Shown: piece after piece, positions 43,516 to 54,365 of the stretch
How positions within the stretch are numbered: the first letter of the stretch is position 1
How the letters are laid out: each line of letters begins with the position of its first letter
From: Bosea sp. NBC_00550
GTDB lineage: Bacteria > Pseudomonadota > Alphaproteobacteria > Rhizobiales > Beijerinckiaceae
Direction: 5' to 3'
DNA length: 64,000 nt
Assembly (NCBI RefSeq): GCF_026020075.1
Contig: NZ_CP102772.1
Location: forward strand, 1,922,001 to 1,986,000
Notes under the pieces: model-generated
What the model was told of the DNA's origin: nothing
The model's input: only the letters and a program-made list of their open reading frames with translations
The model's database searches: none
Translations under genes and position numbers: made by a program

Positions 43516-44919
43516 TCAGGCGGCCGCCCTGCCCTCGACGATCCCCGCAATCGCCTCCAGCATCCGCGTATCGTCCCCGGCGAGCCCCTCCATCGCAGCC
43601 ATGCGCTGGATCACGGTCGCGGCGATGGCTTCCTCTACCGTGTCCTCGGCATAGGCGTAGAAGATCGTCGCGTGCTGGCCGTCTCGATGGCAGCGCCCCT
43701 CGATCTGCTGGAGCTGGATCGCGCTGTGGCGCATGTCGTGAACCACCAGCGCCCGCTCCCGCTCCCCGCCCGGCATCTCGCCGCGATGCAGCGAAATCGA
43801 TTCGGTGACGGTGAAGATCACCGCATCGAGCTGCCCCGTCTGGAAAGCGATGCGCGTCTCCTCGTTCTGCGTGCCCGAATGTCCTCCGTTGATCTCGGCC
43901 GTGCGCCAGCCGCGCCCGCGCAGCGTCTCGGCCAGCATCGCGCTGGTTTCGAGGAAGGCGACGGAGATCGCGACCTGCTCGTCATTGCCAAGCAGGTCTT
44001 CGCAGAAATCCGCGGTACCGGGGATGCGCAGCAGGCTCGCCTTCTGGCGGAAGCGCAGATCGGCCGCCCAGCCCTGAGGCTTGCGCGTCGAGCCGCCGGC
44101 GAGGCCGAGTTCCTTGCGGAACTCGCGCCATGTCGCGTCGTAGAGCTTGCGCGAGGCGGTATCGAGCGCGACGGGAGCAAGCTCGCGCTGCACCTCCGGC
44201 CAGCCGGCGATCTCCTCCGGCCGGCGCCGCAGCCCAATGGCGTTCGCGCCGCGATAGAGCAGATCGGCCATCGCCTTCCGGTCGGCCTCGTTCGGCTCCC
44301 AGCTCCAGTTCTTCCAGCGGCCCTTCGCCCGGCCGATCTTCAACCGTTTCATCAGAAGGCGGAAGCCGTCGAGATCGGCTGATGGCATGCCCGCCGCCTT
44401 GGCCAATAGCGGCGCGAGATAGGACAATTCATGCGGGGACTGGCCGGCCGTCGCGCTCATATAGATCGTGAAATCGGCAGCCTCCGCCATTTGTCGGCAG
44501 ACCAGCCCCTGCTGCGAGTTGGGGTTGCGGATGCGGTGGGCCTCGTCGATCACCACCAGCGGCCAGGTCCGCTTCGGTGTGCCGTGCTTGGCGATCTCGT
44601 TGTTCTTGGCCCGCGTCGAGCGCTTCTTGCTGTCGGTGGGCGGCGCGAGCAGCGACTTCGTCTTCTCGAAATTCATCAGCGTCACCCGCTTCGCCGGCAA
44701 ACCCGACAGCGCGATGGTCCGCCGCCATTGCGGGATCGCGCCCTTCGGGCAGATCACCAGCACCTCCTCTTCCGGCATCGCCGAAAGCGCGAGCCAGGCC
44801 GACAAGGTCTTGCCGAGTCCCGTCAGGTCGCCAAGCAGGAAGCCGGCCGCGCCCTTGGCCCGCGCCGCGAGGATCGCATCGCGCGCGACGATCTGGTGGG
44901 GATGCGGGACAAAATTCAT
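43516..44919 (-). CDS. SNF2-like DEAD/DEAH helicase
   Basis: A 467-residue superfamily 2 ATPase of the compact SNF2/phage-type. The start NFVPHPHQIVARDAILAARA gives the Q-like motif, Walker A is LTGLGKTLSAWL, motif II is VVIDEAHRIRNPNSQQGL, motif III is TIYMSATAGQSPHELSYLAP, and motif VI QQIEGRCHRDGQHATIFYAY fits QxxGRxHRxGQ. It therefore carries the SNF2 signature but lacks other domains. The frame is open to 45069; the ATG at 44919 is preferred because longer versions would overlap the divergent M20 gene. Function in DNA repair or phage context is unknown. Confidence 0.85.
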   Translation of the reverse strand: MNFVPHPHQIVARDAILAARAKGAAGFLLGDLTGLGKTLSAWLALSAMPEEEVLVICPKGAIPQWRRTIALSGLPAKRVTLMNFEKTKSLLAPPTDSKKRSTRAKNNEIAKHGTPKRTWPLVVIDEAHRIRNPNSQQGLVCRQMAEAADFTIYMSATAGQSPHELSYLAPLLAKAAGMPSADLDGFRLLMKRLKIGRAKGRWKNWSWEPNEADRKAMADLLYRGANAIGLRRRPEEIAGWPEVQRELAPVALDTASRKLYDATWREFRKELGLAGGSTRKPQGWAADLRFRQKASLLRIPGTADFCEDLLGNDEQVAISVAFLETSAMLAETLRGRGWRTAEINGGHSGTQNEETRIAFQTGQLDAVIFTVTESISLHRGEMPGGERERALVVHDMRHSAIQLQQIEGRCHRDGQHATIFYAYAEDTVEEAIAATVIQRMAAMEGLAGDDTRMLEAIAGIVEGRAAA

Positions 44920-45038
44920 GGGCGGGCAGCGCGAATTCCGTTCATCGGGCACGCCATGCCCGTTCCGCTCTCTTGGCACTGGCGCGCCACGGCGTCCACC
45001 GGCACTGTGCCGGCCTCGAATCCGGGAGACCCAGACAG

Positions 45039-46427
45039 ATGACCCGCGCGCAGGCGATCGCGAAAGCACAGGATTGTTTCGATTCAGGCCGGCTCAAGAG
45101 CGATCTTGCCCGCCTTGTCGCGATGCCGACCGAAAGCCAGAATCCCGATCGCGCCCCGGTGCTCTCGCAATATCTCGACACCGAGATGCGCCCGCTGCTG
45201 GAATCGCTCGGCTTCACCTGCCGCGTCCTGACCCATGCCAAGGCCAAGGGCCCCTTCCTCTACGCCGAGCGTATCGAGGATGCAGCCCTGCTGACCATCC
45301 TCGGCTACGGCCATGGCGACGTGATCCGCGGCCTCGACGCGCAATGGAGCGAAGGCCTCTCGCCCTGGGCGCTGACCGAGCGTGACGGCCGCTGGTACGG
45401 CCGCGGCGTCGTCGACAATAAGGGCCAGCACCTGATCAATCTGAGTGCGCTCCGCGCCGTGCTGGAAACGCGCGGCAAGCTCGGCTTCAACGCCAAATAC
45501 CTGATCGAGATGGGCGAGGAATCGGGTTCGCCCGGCCTGCGCGAACTCTGCGAGGAGCAGGCGGAGCTGCTCAAGGCCGACGTGCTGATCGCCTCCGACG
45601 GCCCGCGCCTCAACGCCGAGCGGCCGACCGTCTTCCTCGGCGCCCGCGGCGTCATCACCTTCGACCTCCAGATCACCGCGCGCGAGGGTGGCCATCACTC
45701 CGGCAACTGGGGCGGCATTCTGTCCGATCCCGCCATCCAGCTCGCCCACGCCATCGCCTCGATCACCTCGCCGACCGGCCAGATCCGCATCCACGAATGG
45801 GTTCCGAAGGAGCTGCCACCGGCCGTGCGTCGCGCCGTCGCCGATTGCGAGATCGACGGCGGACCGGACGGCCCGACCATCGATCCGAACTGGGGCGAGC
45901 CCGGCCTCTCGCCGGCCGAGCAGGTCTTCGGCTGGTGTTCCTTCGATGTGCTGGCGATGAAGTCGGGCGTGCCGGAAACGCCGGTCAACGCGGTGCCGCC
46001 GAGCGCCTGGGCCCGCGTCGCCCTGCGCTTCGTCGTGGGCATCGAGCCGCGCGACGTCGCGCCGGCGCTGCGCCGCCACCTCGATCGCCACGGTTTCCCG
46101 ATGGTCGAGATCATCATGCCCGGCACCGAGCGCTTCGGCGCGACACGGCTCGATCCGGACGATCCGTGGGTGGCCTTCACGATCGCTTCGATTGCCGAGA
46201 GCACCGGCAAGAAGCCCGCGCTCCTGCCCAATCTTGGCGGCTCCCTGCCGAACGACATCTTCGCCGAGATCCTGAAGCTGCGCACGATCTGGGTGCCGCA
46301 TTCCTATCCCGGCTGCTCGCAGCATGCGCCGGACGAACACCTCCCCGTCGCCATCGCGCGCGAAGCGCTGACGGCAATGGCCGGGCTCTACTGGGACATC
46401 GGCGCGGGAAGCACGCCGCCCGTCTGA
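45039..46427 (+). CDS. M20-family metallopeptidase
   Basis: A 462-residue zinc peptidase. Metal ligands: LGYGHGDVIRG (His), RGVVDNKGQHLINL (bridging Asp), EMGEESGSPGLREL (catalytic Glu and ligand Glu), IASDGPRLNAERP and the final SYPGCSQHAPDEHLPV with His. A dimerisation domain is seen around residues 220-350 (AREGGHHSGNWGGILSDPAI). It cleaves dipeptides or N-acyl amino acids; the substrate is not shown. GGGAGA lies about 10 bases before the ATG. The upstream helicase gene diverges, and the Pro-rich gene converges 3 bases after its stop. Confidence 0.9.
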   Translation: MTRAQAIAKAQDCFDSGRLKSDLARLVAMPTESQNPDRAPVLSQYLDTEMRPLLESLGFTCRVLTHAKAKGPFLYAERIEDAALLTILGYGHGDVIRGLDAQWSEGLSPWALTERDGRWYGRGVVDNKGQHLINLSALRAVLETRGKLGFNAKYLIEMGEESGSPGLRELCEEQAELLKADVLIASDGPRLNAERPTVFLGARGVITFDLQITAREGGHHSGNWGGILSDPAIQLAHAIASITSPTGQIRIHEWVPKELPPAVRRAVADCEIDGGPDGPTIDPNWGEPGLSPAEQVFGWCSFDVLAMKSGVPETPVNAVPPSAWARVALRFVVGIEPRDVAPALRRHLDRHGFPMVEIIMPGTERFGATRLDPDDPWVAFTIASIAESTGKKPALLPNLGGSLPNDIFAEILKLRTIWVPHSYPGCSQHAPDEHLPVAIAREALTAMAGLYWDIGAGSTPPV

Positions 46428-46430
46428 AGC

Positions 46431-46688
46431 TCACTCCTGCGGCTGGCGCGGGTCACGTCCCGGCGGCAGGTCGATCGGCGTCGCCGGGGGCGCCTCCGGC
46501 GGTGCGTTCGGCGGCAATTCCGGTGGCGGCTCGGTCGGGATGCCCTGCGGCTCCTCGTCGGGCGGCGATTCGACCGGCGGGGCCGGCGGCACGTCGCCGG
46601 GCGTCAGCGGCGGGACCTCTGGCGGTGGGTTCGGCACGGCCGGCGTATTGCCGGGGCCGGCTTCTAGGCTGCGATTGAACTGCATCAT
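46431..46688 (-). CDS. Small proline-rich protein
   Basis: An 85-residue protein with a short N-terminal start (MQFNRSLEAGPGNTPAVP) and then about 60 residues made of PP-E/PP-A repeats (PPPEVPPLTPGDVPPAPPVE, PPELPPNAPPEAPPATP). No signal peptide or membrane helix. Such sequences are extended and flexible and may be protein-interaction linkers. The GC-rich codon composition could also be chance, but the minus-strand reading is far more regular than the others. Function unknown. Confidence 0.55.
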   Translation of the reverse strand: MMQFNRSLEAGPGNTPAVPNPPPEVPPLTPGDVPPAPPVESPPDEEPQGIPTEPPPELPPNAPPEAPPATPIDLPPGRDPRQPQE

Positions 46689-46759
46689 GCGGAAACTGCC
46701 CTTTCAGGACAGCAACGCCGCAGTCGCCGAAAGGCTCCGCCCGATCGAAGCTGGCAGGG

Positions 46760-47221
46760 CTACTCCCGTTGGTCCGCACCTCGTTTTTCGTCTTTCGGCA
46801 GCGGATGCCGCGCCTGGATCCAGCTCTCCAGCGAGTGATCGAGTGCGAGCAGGACGAGGGCCAGCACCGTGGCGGCAAGCGTGACGAGCCAGTGCCCCAG
46901 CCCGGCGGCACATCCCAGCGCAGCCGTGACCCAGACCGCCGCCGCCGTGGTCAGGCCGTGAGGCATCATGTCGTCGTTGCGGCGGATAATCAGCCCGGCG
47001 CCGAGAAAGCCGACGCCGGTCAGCACGCCCTGCACCACGCGGCTCGCCGCGTCGGGATGCAGCGCCTCGCTGAACAGGCTTGCAGCCACCGCAGTCCCTA
47101 GCCCGACCAGGCCGAAGGTCCGGATGCCGGCGCTCTTGCGCTGGACAGTCCGCTGCCAGCCGACCGCCACGCCCGCCGCGAGCCCGGCAAGCAGCCGAAG
47201 AAGCAGTTCGAGTTCCGCCAC
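46760..47221 (-). CDS. MgtC/SapB-family membrane protein
   Basis: A 153-residue membrane protein with four or five helices: LLLRLLAGLAAGVAVGWQRT, then KSAGIRTFGLVGLGTAVAAS, QGVLTGVGFLGAGLIIRRND and GLTTAAAVWVTAALGCAAGL. The MgtC signature (RTFGLVGLGTA and GFLGAGLI) is present. MgtC-type proteins influence Mg2+ homeostasis and in pathogens regulate the ATP synthase. The GTG at 47221 (GTGGCGGAACTCG) is chosen because family members start there; the frame is open to 47317. It lies near tRNA-Lys on the same strand. Confidence 0.85.
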   Translation of the reverse strand: MAELELLLRLLAGLAAGVAVGWQRTVQRKSAGIRTFGLVGLGTAVAASLFSEALHPDAASRVVQGVLTGVGFLGAGLIIRRNDDMMPHGLTTAAAVWVTAALGCAAGLGHWLVTLAATVLALVLLALDHSLESWIQARHPLPKDEKRGADQRE

Positions 47222-47392
47222 GCTGCTGCTCGCTCCCGCCTTTAATTGGGGGCCAACGATAGCACAGCCGCGAAGCCGGCGAAGATGCCGCGTCGGCCGG
47301 TAACGGCTACAGGCCACGACCGGGCTGCTGCGCCCCAGGCGCCAGCCGCTCGCCTCAGCGAAAGTACGATCCGGAGATTTTCAGGAAAACCG

Positions 47393-47468
<76 letters not shown>

Positions 47469-47607
47469 ATACGCCACGAAGCGCCGCCGTTCGGCGGCGT
47501 GGACCGCGTCAGGCAGGGGGCGTGTAGCAAAGGCCCTGCCCCCTGTCCACCCGTCCATGACAGTTTTTTCAAGGCTCGCCCGAAAACACGGGCGAGCCTG
47601 TGGATGG

Positions 47608-48879
47608 TCAGGCCGCGCGGCGGTTCAGCAGGTGATAGAGCACGATCGCGCCGAAGGTCGCGGTGCCGATGCCGCCGAGCTCATAGCCGAAGATCGGCAG
47701 CTTGAGATCGCCCGCGCCGAGGATCAGCGCGGTCGCGACCGTGATGAGGTTCTTCGGCTCGGAGAAGTCGACCCTGTTCTCGACCCAGATCCGGCCGGCC
47801 GTCGCGGCGATCAGGCCGAACACCACGACCGCAAGGCCACCGAGCACCGCGACGGGGATCGTGCCGATCACCGCGCCGAACTTCGGCGAGAAACCGAGCA
47901 GCAGGGCGATGATGCCGGCCGCGACGAAGACCAGTGTCGAATAAACCCGCGTCACCGCCATCACGCCCATGTTCTCGGCATAGGTCGTGACGCCCGTGCC
48001 GCCGCCCGAGCCGGCGATCATGGTGCCGAGACCGTCGGCAAAGAAGCCGCGGCCGATCAGGTGGTCGAAGCTGCGCCCGGTCATCACCGAGATGCCCTTG
48101 ATGTGGCCGAGATTCTCCGCGACCAGGATGATTGCGACCGGCACGATCAGGGTGATCGCCTTCATCTCGAAGACCGGCGCCACGAATTGCGGCAGGCCGA
48201 ACCAGGCAGCGGCGCCGACCTTGCCGAAGTCGATCGGCGGCGCACCGAAGCTGGCCGCCGAGATCGCATAAAGGATATAGGCCGCGAGCCCACCGATGAG
48301 GATGGGCAGGCGCTGCGGCAGCCCGCGCCCATAGACAGCGACCAGCGCCACCGAGACCACCGTGAACAGCGCGATCCACTTTGTGTACGGGCTGGCCGAG
48401 ATCATGCTGATCGCGACCGAGGTCAGGTTGAGGCCGATCGCGGCCACGACCGCACCGGTGACCACCGGCGGCAGCAGCTTCTCGATCCAGGCCGTGCCGA
48501 CGCCCTGCACGATCAGCCCGATCACCGCATAGACCGCGCCGCAGGCGATGATGCCGCCGAGCGCCACGCCGATATTCGGATTGGGGCCGGAGCCGGCATA
48601 GCCGGTCGCCGCGATGACGACGCCGATGAAGGCGAAGGAGGAGCCGAGATAGCTCGGCAGCTGCCCGCGCGTGATGACGAAGAACAGCAGAGTCGCGATG
48701 CCCGAGAAGAAGATCGCGACGTTCGGGTCGAAGCCCATCAGCACCGGCGCGAGCACCGTCGAGCCGAACATCGCGACGACGTGCTGCATCCCGGCAACGA
48801 CCGTCTGCCCGGTCGGCAGCCGCTCGTCCGGCATCACCGCGCCGGAAGTCTTCAGGGTCCAGTTCGGAAAATAGCCCAT
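47608..48879 (-). CDS. Uracil/xanthine permease (NCS2/UraA family)
   Basis: A 423-residue transporter with about 14 helices. The NAT signature is present as VTTYAENMGVMAVTRVYSTL (Glu in AENMG) and FAFIGVVIAATGYAGSGPNP; the start MGYFPNWTLKTSGAVMPDER matches the UraA/RutG group. It takes up uracil or related bases with protons. GGGGAGCGAT lies before the ATG pair 48882/48879, with the better spacing to 48879. It is not beside the puuD cluster, but uptake of purine bases would complement it. A palindromic repeat lies just upstream. Confidence 0.9.
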   Translation of the reverse strand: MGYFPNWTLKTSGAVMPDERLPTGQTVVAGMQHVVAMFGSTVLAPVLMGFDPNVAIFFSGIATLLFFVITRGQLPSYLGSSFAFIGVVIAATGYAGSGPNPNIGVALGGIIACGAVYAVIGLIVQGVGTAWIEKLLPPVVTGAVVAAIGLNLTSVAISMISASPYTKWIALFTVVSVALVAVYGRGLPQRLPILIGGLAAYILYAISAASFGAPPIDFGKVGAAAWFGLPQFVAPVFEMKAITLIVPVAIILVAENLGHIKGISVMTGRSFDHLIGRGFFADGLGTMIAGSGGGTGVTTYAENMGVMAVTRVYSTLVFVAAGIIALLLGFSPKFGAVIGTIPVAVLGGLAVVVFGLIAATAGRIWVENRVDFSEPKNLITVATALILGAGDLKLPIFGYELGGIGTATFGAIVLYHLLNRRAA

Positions 48880-48995
48880 CATATCGCTCCCCAGGGCCGC
48901 CGGGGGAGCGACCGCACCGGAAGAGCAGATGAGGGCAAGATGCCGGCCAGCGCCAGATCGCGGCGGCGTCATCCACCGGAATCAGGGGACGAAAG

Positions 48996-49099
48996 CGTCA
49001 TGCTCGGGCTTGACCCGAGCATCTCGTGCCGAACGAGGCTCCGGCGCCTTCGCGTCCGGAGATTCTCGGGTCGGCGCGATGCGCCGCCCGAGAATGACG
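48996..49099. repeat. Intergenic palindromic repeat, copy 6
   Basis: A 104-bp copy that starts CGTCATGCTCGGGCTTGACC and ends CGCCCGAGAATGACG. It is in the inverted orientation relative to copies 1 and 3. It is located between leuA and the permease. Confidence 0.8.
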
Positions 49100-49110
49100 G
49101 CGGGTGGCTC

Positions 49111-50673
<1,563 letters not shown>

Positions 50674-50750
50674 GGTCTGCTTCCGGTGTCGGTGCGCCGC
50701 GAGATCGGAAAAGGCGGGCGCTGGGTTTGCTGTCGGCGGTTCTCGTCACT

Positions 50751-50792
50751 CCCCTGAGCGCCCAGGCAGCATGCCCGGCCGGCCCTCAGGGG
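50751..50792 (-). promoter_or_regulatory. Attenuator hairpin of leuA
   Basis: On the minus strand CCCCTGAG and CTCAGGGG pair across about 26 bases, and the inner GC-rich stretch can pair further. The first arm covers the last sense codon and stop of the leuL peptide, so a ribosome stalled at the leucine codons would leave it free to pair with something else. There is no U-run after it, so termination might need Rho or the hairpin may act on translation. Confidence 0.6.
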
Positions 50793-50857
50793 CAGCTAAG
50801 GAGAAGAAGGCCAAGAAGCGAGAACGGAGCACGAGCGAGGGGAGCGCAAGCGCGCAT
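50786..50857 (-). CDS. leuA leader peptide (LeuL-type)
   Basis: A 23-residue reading frame from ATG 50857 to TGA 50786-50788. It has seven leucines, six of them in the stretch LLGLLLL near the end (residues 14-20), read as CTT CTT GGC CTT CTT CTC CTT. The end of the frame forms the first arm of the hairpin that precedes leuA. This is the classic layout of ribosome-mediated leucine attenuation: shortage of Leu-tRNA stalls the ribosome here and favours leuA expression. No leader RBS is obvious in the GC-rich upstream, and the hairpin lacks a U-run, so the mechanism's details are inferred. Confidence 0.8.
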   Translation of the reverse strand: MRACAPLARAPFSLLGLLLLSCP

Positions 50858-51098
50858 GCCGACGAGCTGCGCAGCGGCGCAGTCCTTCGTCAGGTCATGG
50901 CGGGCGGTCGAAACCACGGGCGTTCCTCAAATCGACGGGACAGGATGTAACCGAAAGCGCGGGCGAAGCGCAAGCATATGTCTCATGCGTCGCGAAATAA
51001 CGACGGTCGCCATCTGTGGATTATCATCGCAGCGCGCGATTCGGCCGCCAATCGCGCTCCGCGACGGCCAGGCTGAAAACACTCGGAGTCACGCGCCG

Positions 51099-51740
51099 AT
51101 GATGCGTTACGACCGCCCTGACATGGGGCTCGCCTTCTGCCTCTCCGGGCTCGCCGGCTTTGTCGATGCTCTCGGCTTCCTCAGCCTCGGCGGATTCTTC
51201 GTCTCCTTCATGACCGGCAACACCACGCGCCTCGGCATCGAGTTGGCCGGGCGGCATGCGGGTGGCATCGTCCTGGCCGCGACGATCCTCGGCCTCTTCG
51301 TCCTCGGCGTCGTCTGCGGCTCGCTGGTCAGCCATTTCGGCAAGAGGCAGCGCAAGGCGGCGGTGCTCGCCTTCGTCACGCTCGTGCTGATCCTCGCGGC
51401 CGGTCTCGACACCATCGGATTCGGCACAGCCGCAGCCGGCGTTCTCGCCCTGGCGATGGGCGCGGAGAATTCAGTCTTCCAGCGCGACGGCGAGGTCACG
51501 ATCGGCCTGACCTACATGACCGGCACGCTGGTGAAGATGGGCCAGCGCCTCGCCGGCGCCCTGCTCGGCGGGCCGAAGCTCGCCTTCCTGCGCCATTTCG
51601 CGCTCTGGCTCGGCTTGCTCAGCGGTGCTGTCGTTGGAGCCGCCGCGCATAGCCGGATCGGCCTCGACGCAATCTGGTTGGCGGCGGCGGGGGCCGGCTT
51701 CTTCACCGTCGTCGCCCTCTTCATGCCGGATCGGGGCTAA
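51099..51740 (+). CDS. YoaK-like (DUF1275) membrane protein
   Basis: A 213-residue inner-membrane protein of the DUF1275 family with six predicted helices. The signature is GFVDALGFLSLGGFFVSFMT, FMTGNTTRLGIELAGRHAGG and GAENSVFQRDGEVTIGLTYM with TGTLVKMGQ. Members have no established function. The start at 51099 (ATGATG) is preceded by GGAG at 51085-51088, 10 bases away. In the 425-base gap 50674-51098 only the leuA leader, its hairpin and presumably two divergent promoters are seen. Confidence 0.87.
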   Translation: MMRYDRPDMGLAFCLSGLAGFVDALGFLSLGGFFVSFMTGNTTRLGIELAGRHAGGIVLAATILGLFVLGVVCGSLVSHFGKRQRKAAVLAFVTLVLILAAGLDTIGFGTAAAGVLALAMGAENSVFQRDGEVTIGLTYMTGTLVKMGQRLAGALLGGPKLAFLRHFALWLGLLSGAVVGAAAHSRIGLDAIWLAAAGAGFFTVVALFMPDRG

Positions 51741-51820
51741 CCCCCCGGCCCATGCGGGACGCCTTTGCCCGCGGGATGGAATCGGTCATGGTTCCGGCTC
51801 GAAGATACGGAGCCTCCCCG

Positions 51821-52165
51821 ATGCGCGCCACACCGATCCTCGCCGCGGCCTTCGCGGCGCTGCTGCTGTCTGCCTGCCAGACCTCGACGGTCAGCGCGCC
51901 CCCTGCCCCGCGGCCTGAGCAGGCCGCGCCCGGCGTGACGCCAAGCACCTTCCGCATGCCCTCGGGCACCGGCTGCTCCGGCGAGGTCGAGCGCTTCCAG
52001 GCCGTGATGGACAACGATCTCGCCACCGGCCACACGACCAAAAGCGTGCATGACCGCGTCAGCGGAGAGATCTCCCGTGCCCGCTCGACCTGCTCGGCCG
52101 GCAACGACGCGGGTGCGATCAGCCAGATCCGGGCGACGAAGACGAGGTTCGGCTATCCGGGCTGA
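51821..52165 (+). CDS. Small predicted lipoprotein
   Basis: A 114-residue protein with a lipoprotein signal peptide: MRATPILAAAFAALLLSACQ, with lipobox LSAC and lipidated Cys at residue 19. A Pro/Ala linker follows, then a short domain with two more cysteines (PSGTGCSGEVERFQAVMDND, RARSTCSAGNDAGAISQIR) probably forming a disulfide. GGAG lies 8 bases before the ATG. Similar small lipoproteins occur in Hyphomicrobiales; function unknown. Confidence 0.8.
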   Translation: MRATPILAAAFAALLLSACQTSTVSAPPAPRPEQAAPGVTPSTFRMPSGTGCSGEVERFQAVMDNDLATGHTTKSVHDRVSGEISRARSTCSAGNDAGAISQIRATKTRFGYPG

Positions 52166-52173
52166 ACTTTGCG

Positions 52174-52267
52174 CGTCATGCTCGGGCTTGACCCGAGCAT
52201 CTCGTAAACCACCGCCTTCTCGTCACGAGATTCTCGGGTCGAAGCTTTGCTTCGCCCGAGAATGACG
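52174..52267. repeat. Intergenic palindromic repeat, copy 7
   Basis: A 94-bp copy (CGTCATGCTCGGGCTTGACC at the start, CGCCCGAGAATGACG at the end), very like copy 6. It lies in the convergent gap between the lipoprotein gene and dcp. Confidence 0.83.
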
Positions 52268-52274
52268 CCCTGGC

Positions 52275-54365
52275 CTACGCGGCCAGCCCCCGCTTTTCGA
52301 GCAGCGCATCCGGCGTCGGCAGCCGGCCGCGGAAGAGCGTGTAAGCCTCTGCCGCGTCGCGGGTGTCGCCGGCCGAATAGATGTAGCGCTTCAGTTTCTC
52401 CGCCACCTCGGCTGAGAACACGTCGCCGGTCTCGGTAAAGGCGTTGAAGGCGTCGGCGTCCATCACCTCGGACCAGAGATAGCTGTAATACCCCGCCGAA
52501 TAGCCGTCGCCCGAGAAGACATGGGTGAAGTGCGGCGTGCGGTGGCGCATGGTGATCTCGTCGGGCATGCCGATGCGCTTCAGCTCCGCCGCCTCGAAGG
52601 CAAGCGGATCGACCTCGGCCGGCGCCTCCAGCGAATGGAAGGCGAGATCGACCAGCGCAGAGGAGGTGTACTCCACGGTGGAGAAGCCTTGATTGAACGT
52701 CTGGGCCTTCTCGATCTTTTCGATCAGCGCTTCCGGGATCGGCTCGCCCGTCTCGGCATGCAGGCAATATTGCCGCATCACATCGCGCGTCAGGAACCAG
52801 TGCTCGTAGAGCTGCGACGGCAGCTCCACAAAGTCGCGCGCCACCGCCGTGCCGGCGAGCGAGCCATAGGTCACATCCGAGAGCAGACCGTGCAGAGCGT
52901 GGCCGAACTCGTGGAAGAGTGTGCGCGCGTCGTCGATCGAGAGCAGCGCGGGCTTGCCCTCGGCCGGCTTGGCGAAATTGCAGACATTGACGATGATTGG
53001 CCGGGTCTCGCCGTCGAGTTTGCGCTGGCCGCGGAAGGCGCTCATCCAGGCGCCCGAGCGCTTCGAGGAGCGGGCGAAATAGTCGCCGATGAACAGCCCG
53101 ATATGCCGGCTGCTCGCCGCTTCCGTCACCTCGAAGATGCGCACATCGGGGTGATAGCCGGCGAGTTCCGGCCGCTCGGCGAAGGACAGCCCGAAGAGCT
53201 TGCCGGCGACATCGAACGCCGCCTGCCGGACACGATCAAGCTGCAGATAGGGCTTCAGCACGGCCTCATCGAGCGCATAGGTCTTCTGCCGGACCTTCTC
53301 GGCATAGTGACGCCAGTCCCAGGGGCGGATCGGCCCGTTCTCGCCCTCGTCCTGAGCGAGCGCCGCAAGGTCGGCAGCCTCGCGAGCCGCCCGCGCCTTG
53401 GCCGGCTTCCACACTAGTTCGAGCAACCCGCGCACATGTTCCGGCGTCTTCGCCATGGCGTCGTCGAGCTTGAAATGCGCGAAGGTCGCATAGCCCAGAA
53501 GCTTCGCCTTCTCGGCGCGCAGCTTCACCATCTCGGCGACGATGGCGCGGTTGTCGCTCTCGCCGCCGTTTTCCCCGCGCTTGCTCCAGGCGATGAAGGC
53601 TTCCTCGCGCAGGTCGCGGCGGGTCGAGAAGGTCAGGAACGGCTCGATGATCGAGCGCGACAGCGTCACCGCATGCTGGCCGGGCTTGCCGCGGTCGGCC
53701 GCCGCGCGCGCCATCGCAGCCTTGACGAACTCCGGCAGCCCGGCCAAGCCCGCCTCGTCTTCGATGAAGAGCGCATAGGAGGATTCGTCCTTCAGCACGT
53801 TCTGGCTGAACTGCGTGCCGAGCCCCGCCAGCCGCTCGTTGATGGTGGCGAGACGCTTCTTGTCGTCCGCGCCGAGCTTCGCGCCCGAGCGGATGAAGCC
53901 CTTGTAGGTCCGTTCCAGCAGCCGCGCCTGCTCGGCATCGAGTCCAAGCTTGTCCTGTCCGGCGAAGACCGCATCGACGCGAGCAAACAGCCCTTCATCC
54001 ATCATGATCGCCGACCAGTGCCGCGAGGTGATCGGCGACATCTCGCGCTCGATCGCCTGCAGCGCCTCGTTCGTGTCGGCACCGGTCAGGTTGAAGAACA
54101 CGCCGCCGACGCGGCTGAGTGCCCGCCCTGCCCGCTCCAGTGCCTCGATGCTGTTGGCGAAATCGGGCGCGGCCTTGTCCGCAACGATCGCCGCGATCTC
54201 GCCCTTGTGCTTGGCGAGCGCCGCGTCGAAGGCCGGGCGGATATGCTCGGGCCTGATCGCGCCGAAGGGCGGCAACCGGAACGGCGTCTCCCAGCGCGTG
54301 GCGAAGGGGTTCTCAGCCGGCAGAGGCAGGGCTTCGGGATAGGCGGTCTCGGCAGAGTTCATCAT
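52275..54365 (-). CDS. dcp: M3-family metallopeptidase (Dcp-like)
   Basis: A 696-residue zinc oligopeptidase similar to peptidyl-dipeptidase Dcp. The active site HEFGHALHGLL begins at H485 and the third ligand Glu is about 25-30 residues later; the start ENPFATRWETPFRLPPFGAI resembles Dcp. It trims dipeptides from peptide C-termini in the cytosol or periplasm; no signal peptide is visible. ATG 54365 and 54362 are adjacent, either may be used. Next to it begins the integrated element. Confidence 0.92.
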   Translation of the reverse strand: MMNSAETAYPEALPLPAENPFATRWETPFRLPPFGAIRPEHIRPAFDAALAKHKGEIAAIVADKAAPDFANSIEALERAGRALSRVGGVFFNLTGADTNEALQAIEREMSPITSRHWSAIMMDEGLFARVDAVFAGQDKLGLDAEQARLLERTYKGFIRSGAKLGADDKKRLATINERLAGLGTQFSQNVLKDESSYALFIEDEAGLAGLPEFVKAAMARAAADRGKPGQHAVTLSRSIIEPFLTFSTRRDLREEAFIAWSKRGENGGESDNRAIVAEMVKLRAEKAKLLGYATFAHFKLDDAMAKTPEHVRGLLELVWKPAKARAAREAADLAALAQDEGENGPIRPWDWRHYAEKVRQKTYALDEAVLKPYLQLDRVRQAAFDVAGKLFGLSFAERPELAGYHPDVRIFEVTEAASSRHIGLFIGDYFARSSKRSGAWMSAFRGQRKLDGETRPIIVNVCNFAKPAEGKPALLSIDDARTLFHEFGHALHGLLSDVTYGSLAGTAVARDFVELPSQLYEHWFLTRDVMRQYCLHAETGEPIPEALIEKIEKAQTFNQGFSTVEYTSSALVDLAFHSLEAPAEVDPLAFEAAELKRIGMPDEITMRHRTPHFTHVFSGDGYSAGYYSYLWSEVMDADAFNAFTETGDVFSAEVAEKLKRYIYSAGDTRDAAEAYTLFRGRLPTPDALLEKRGLAA

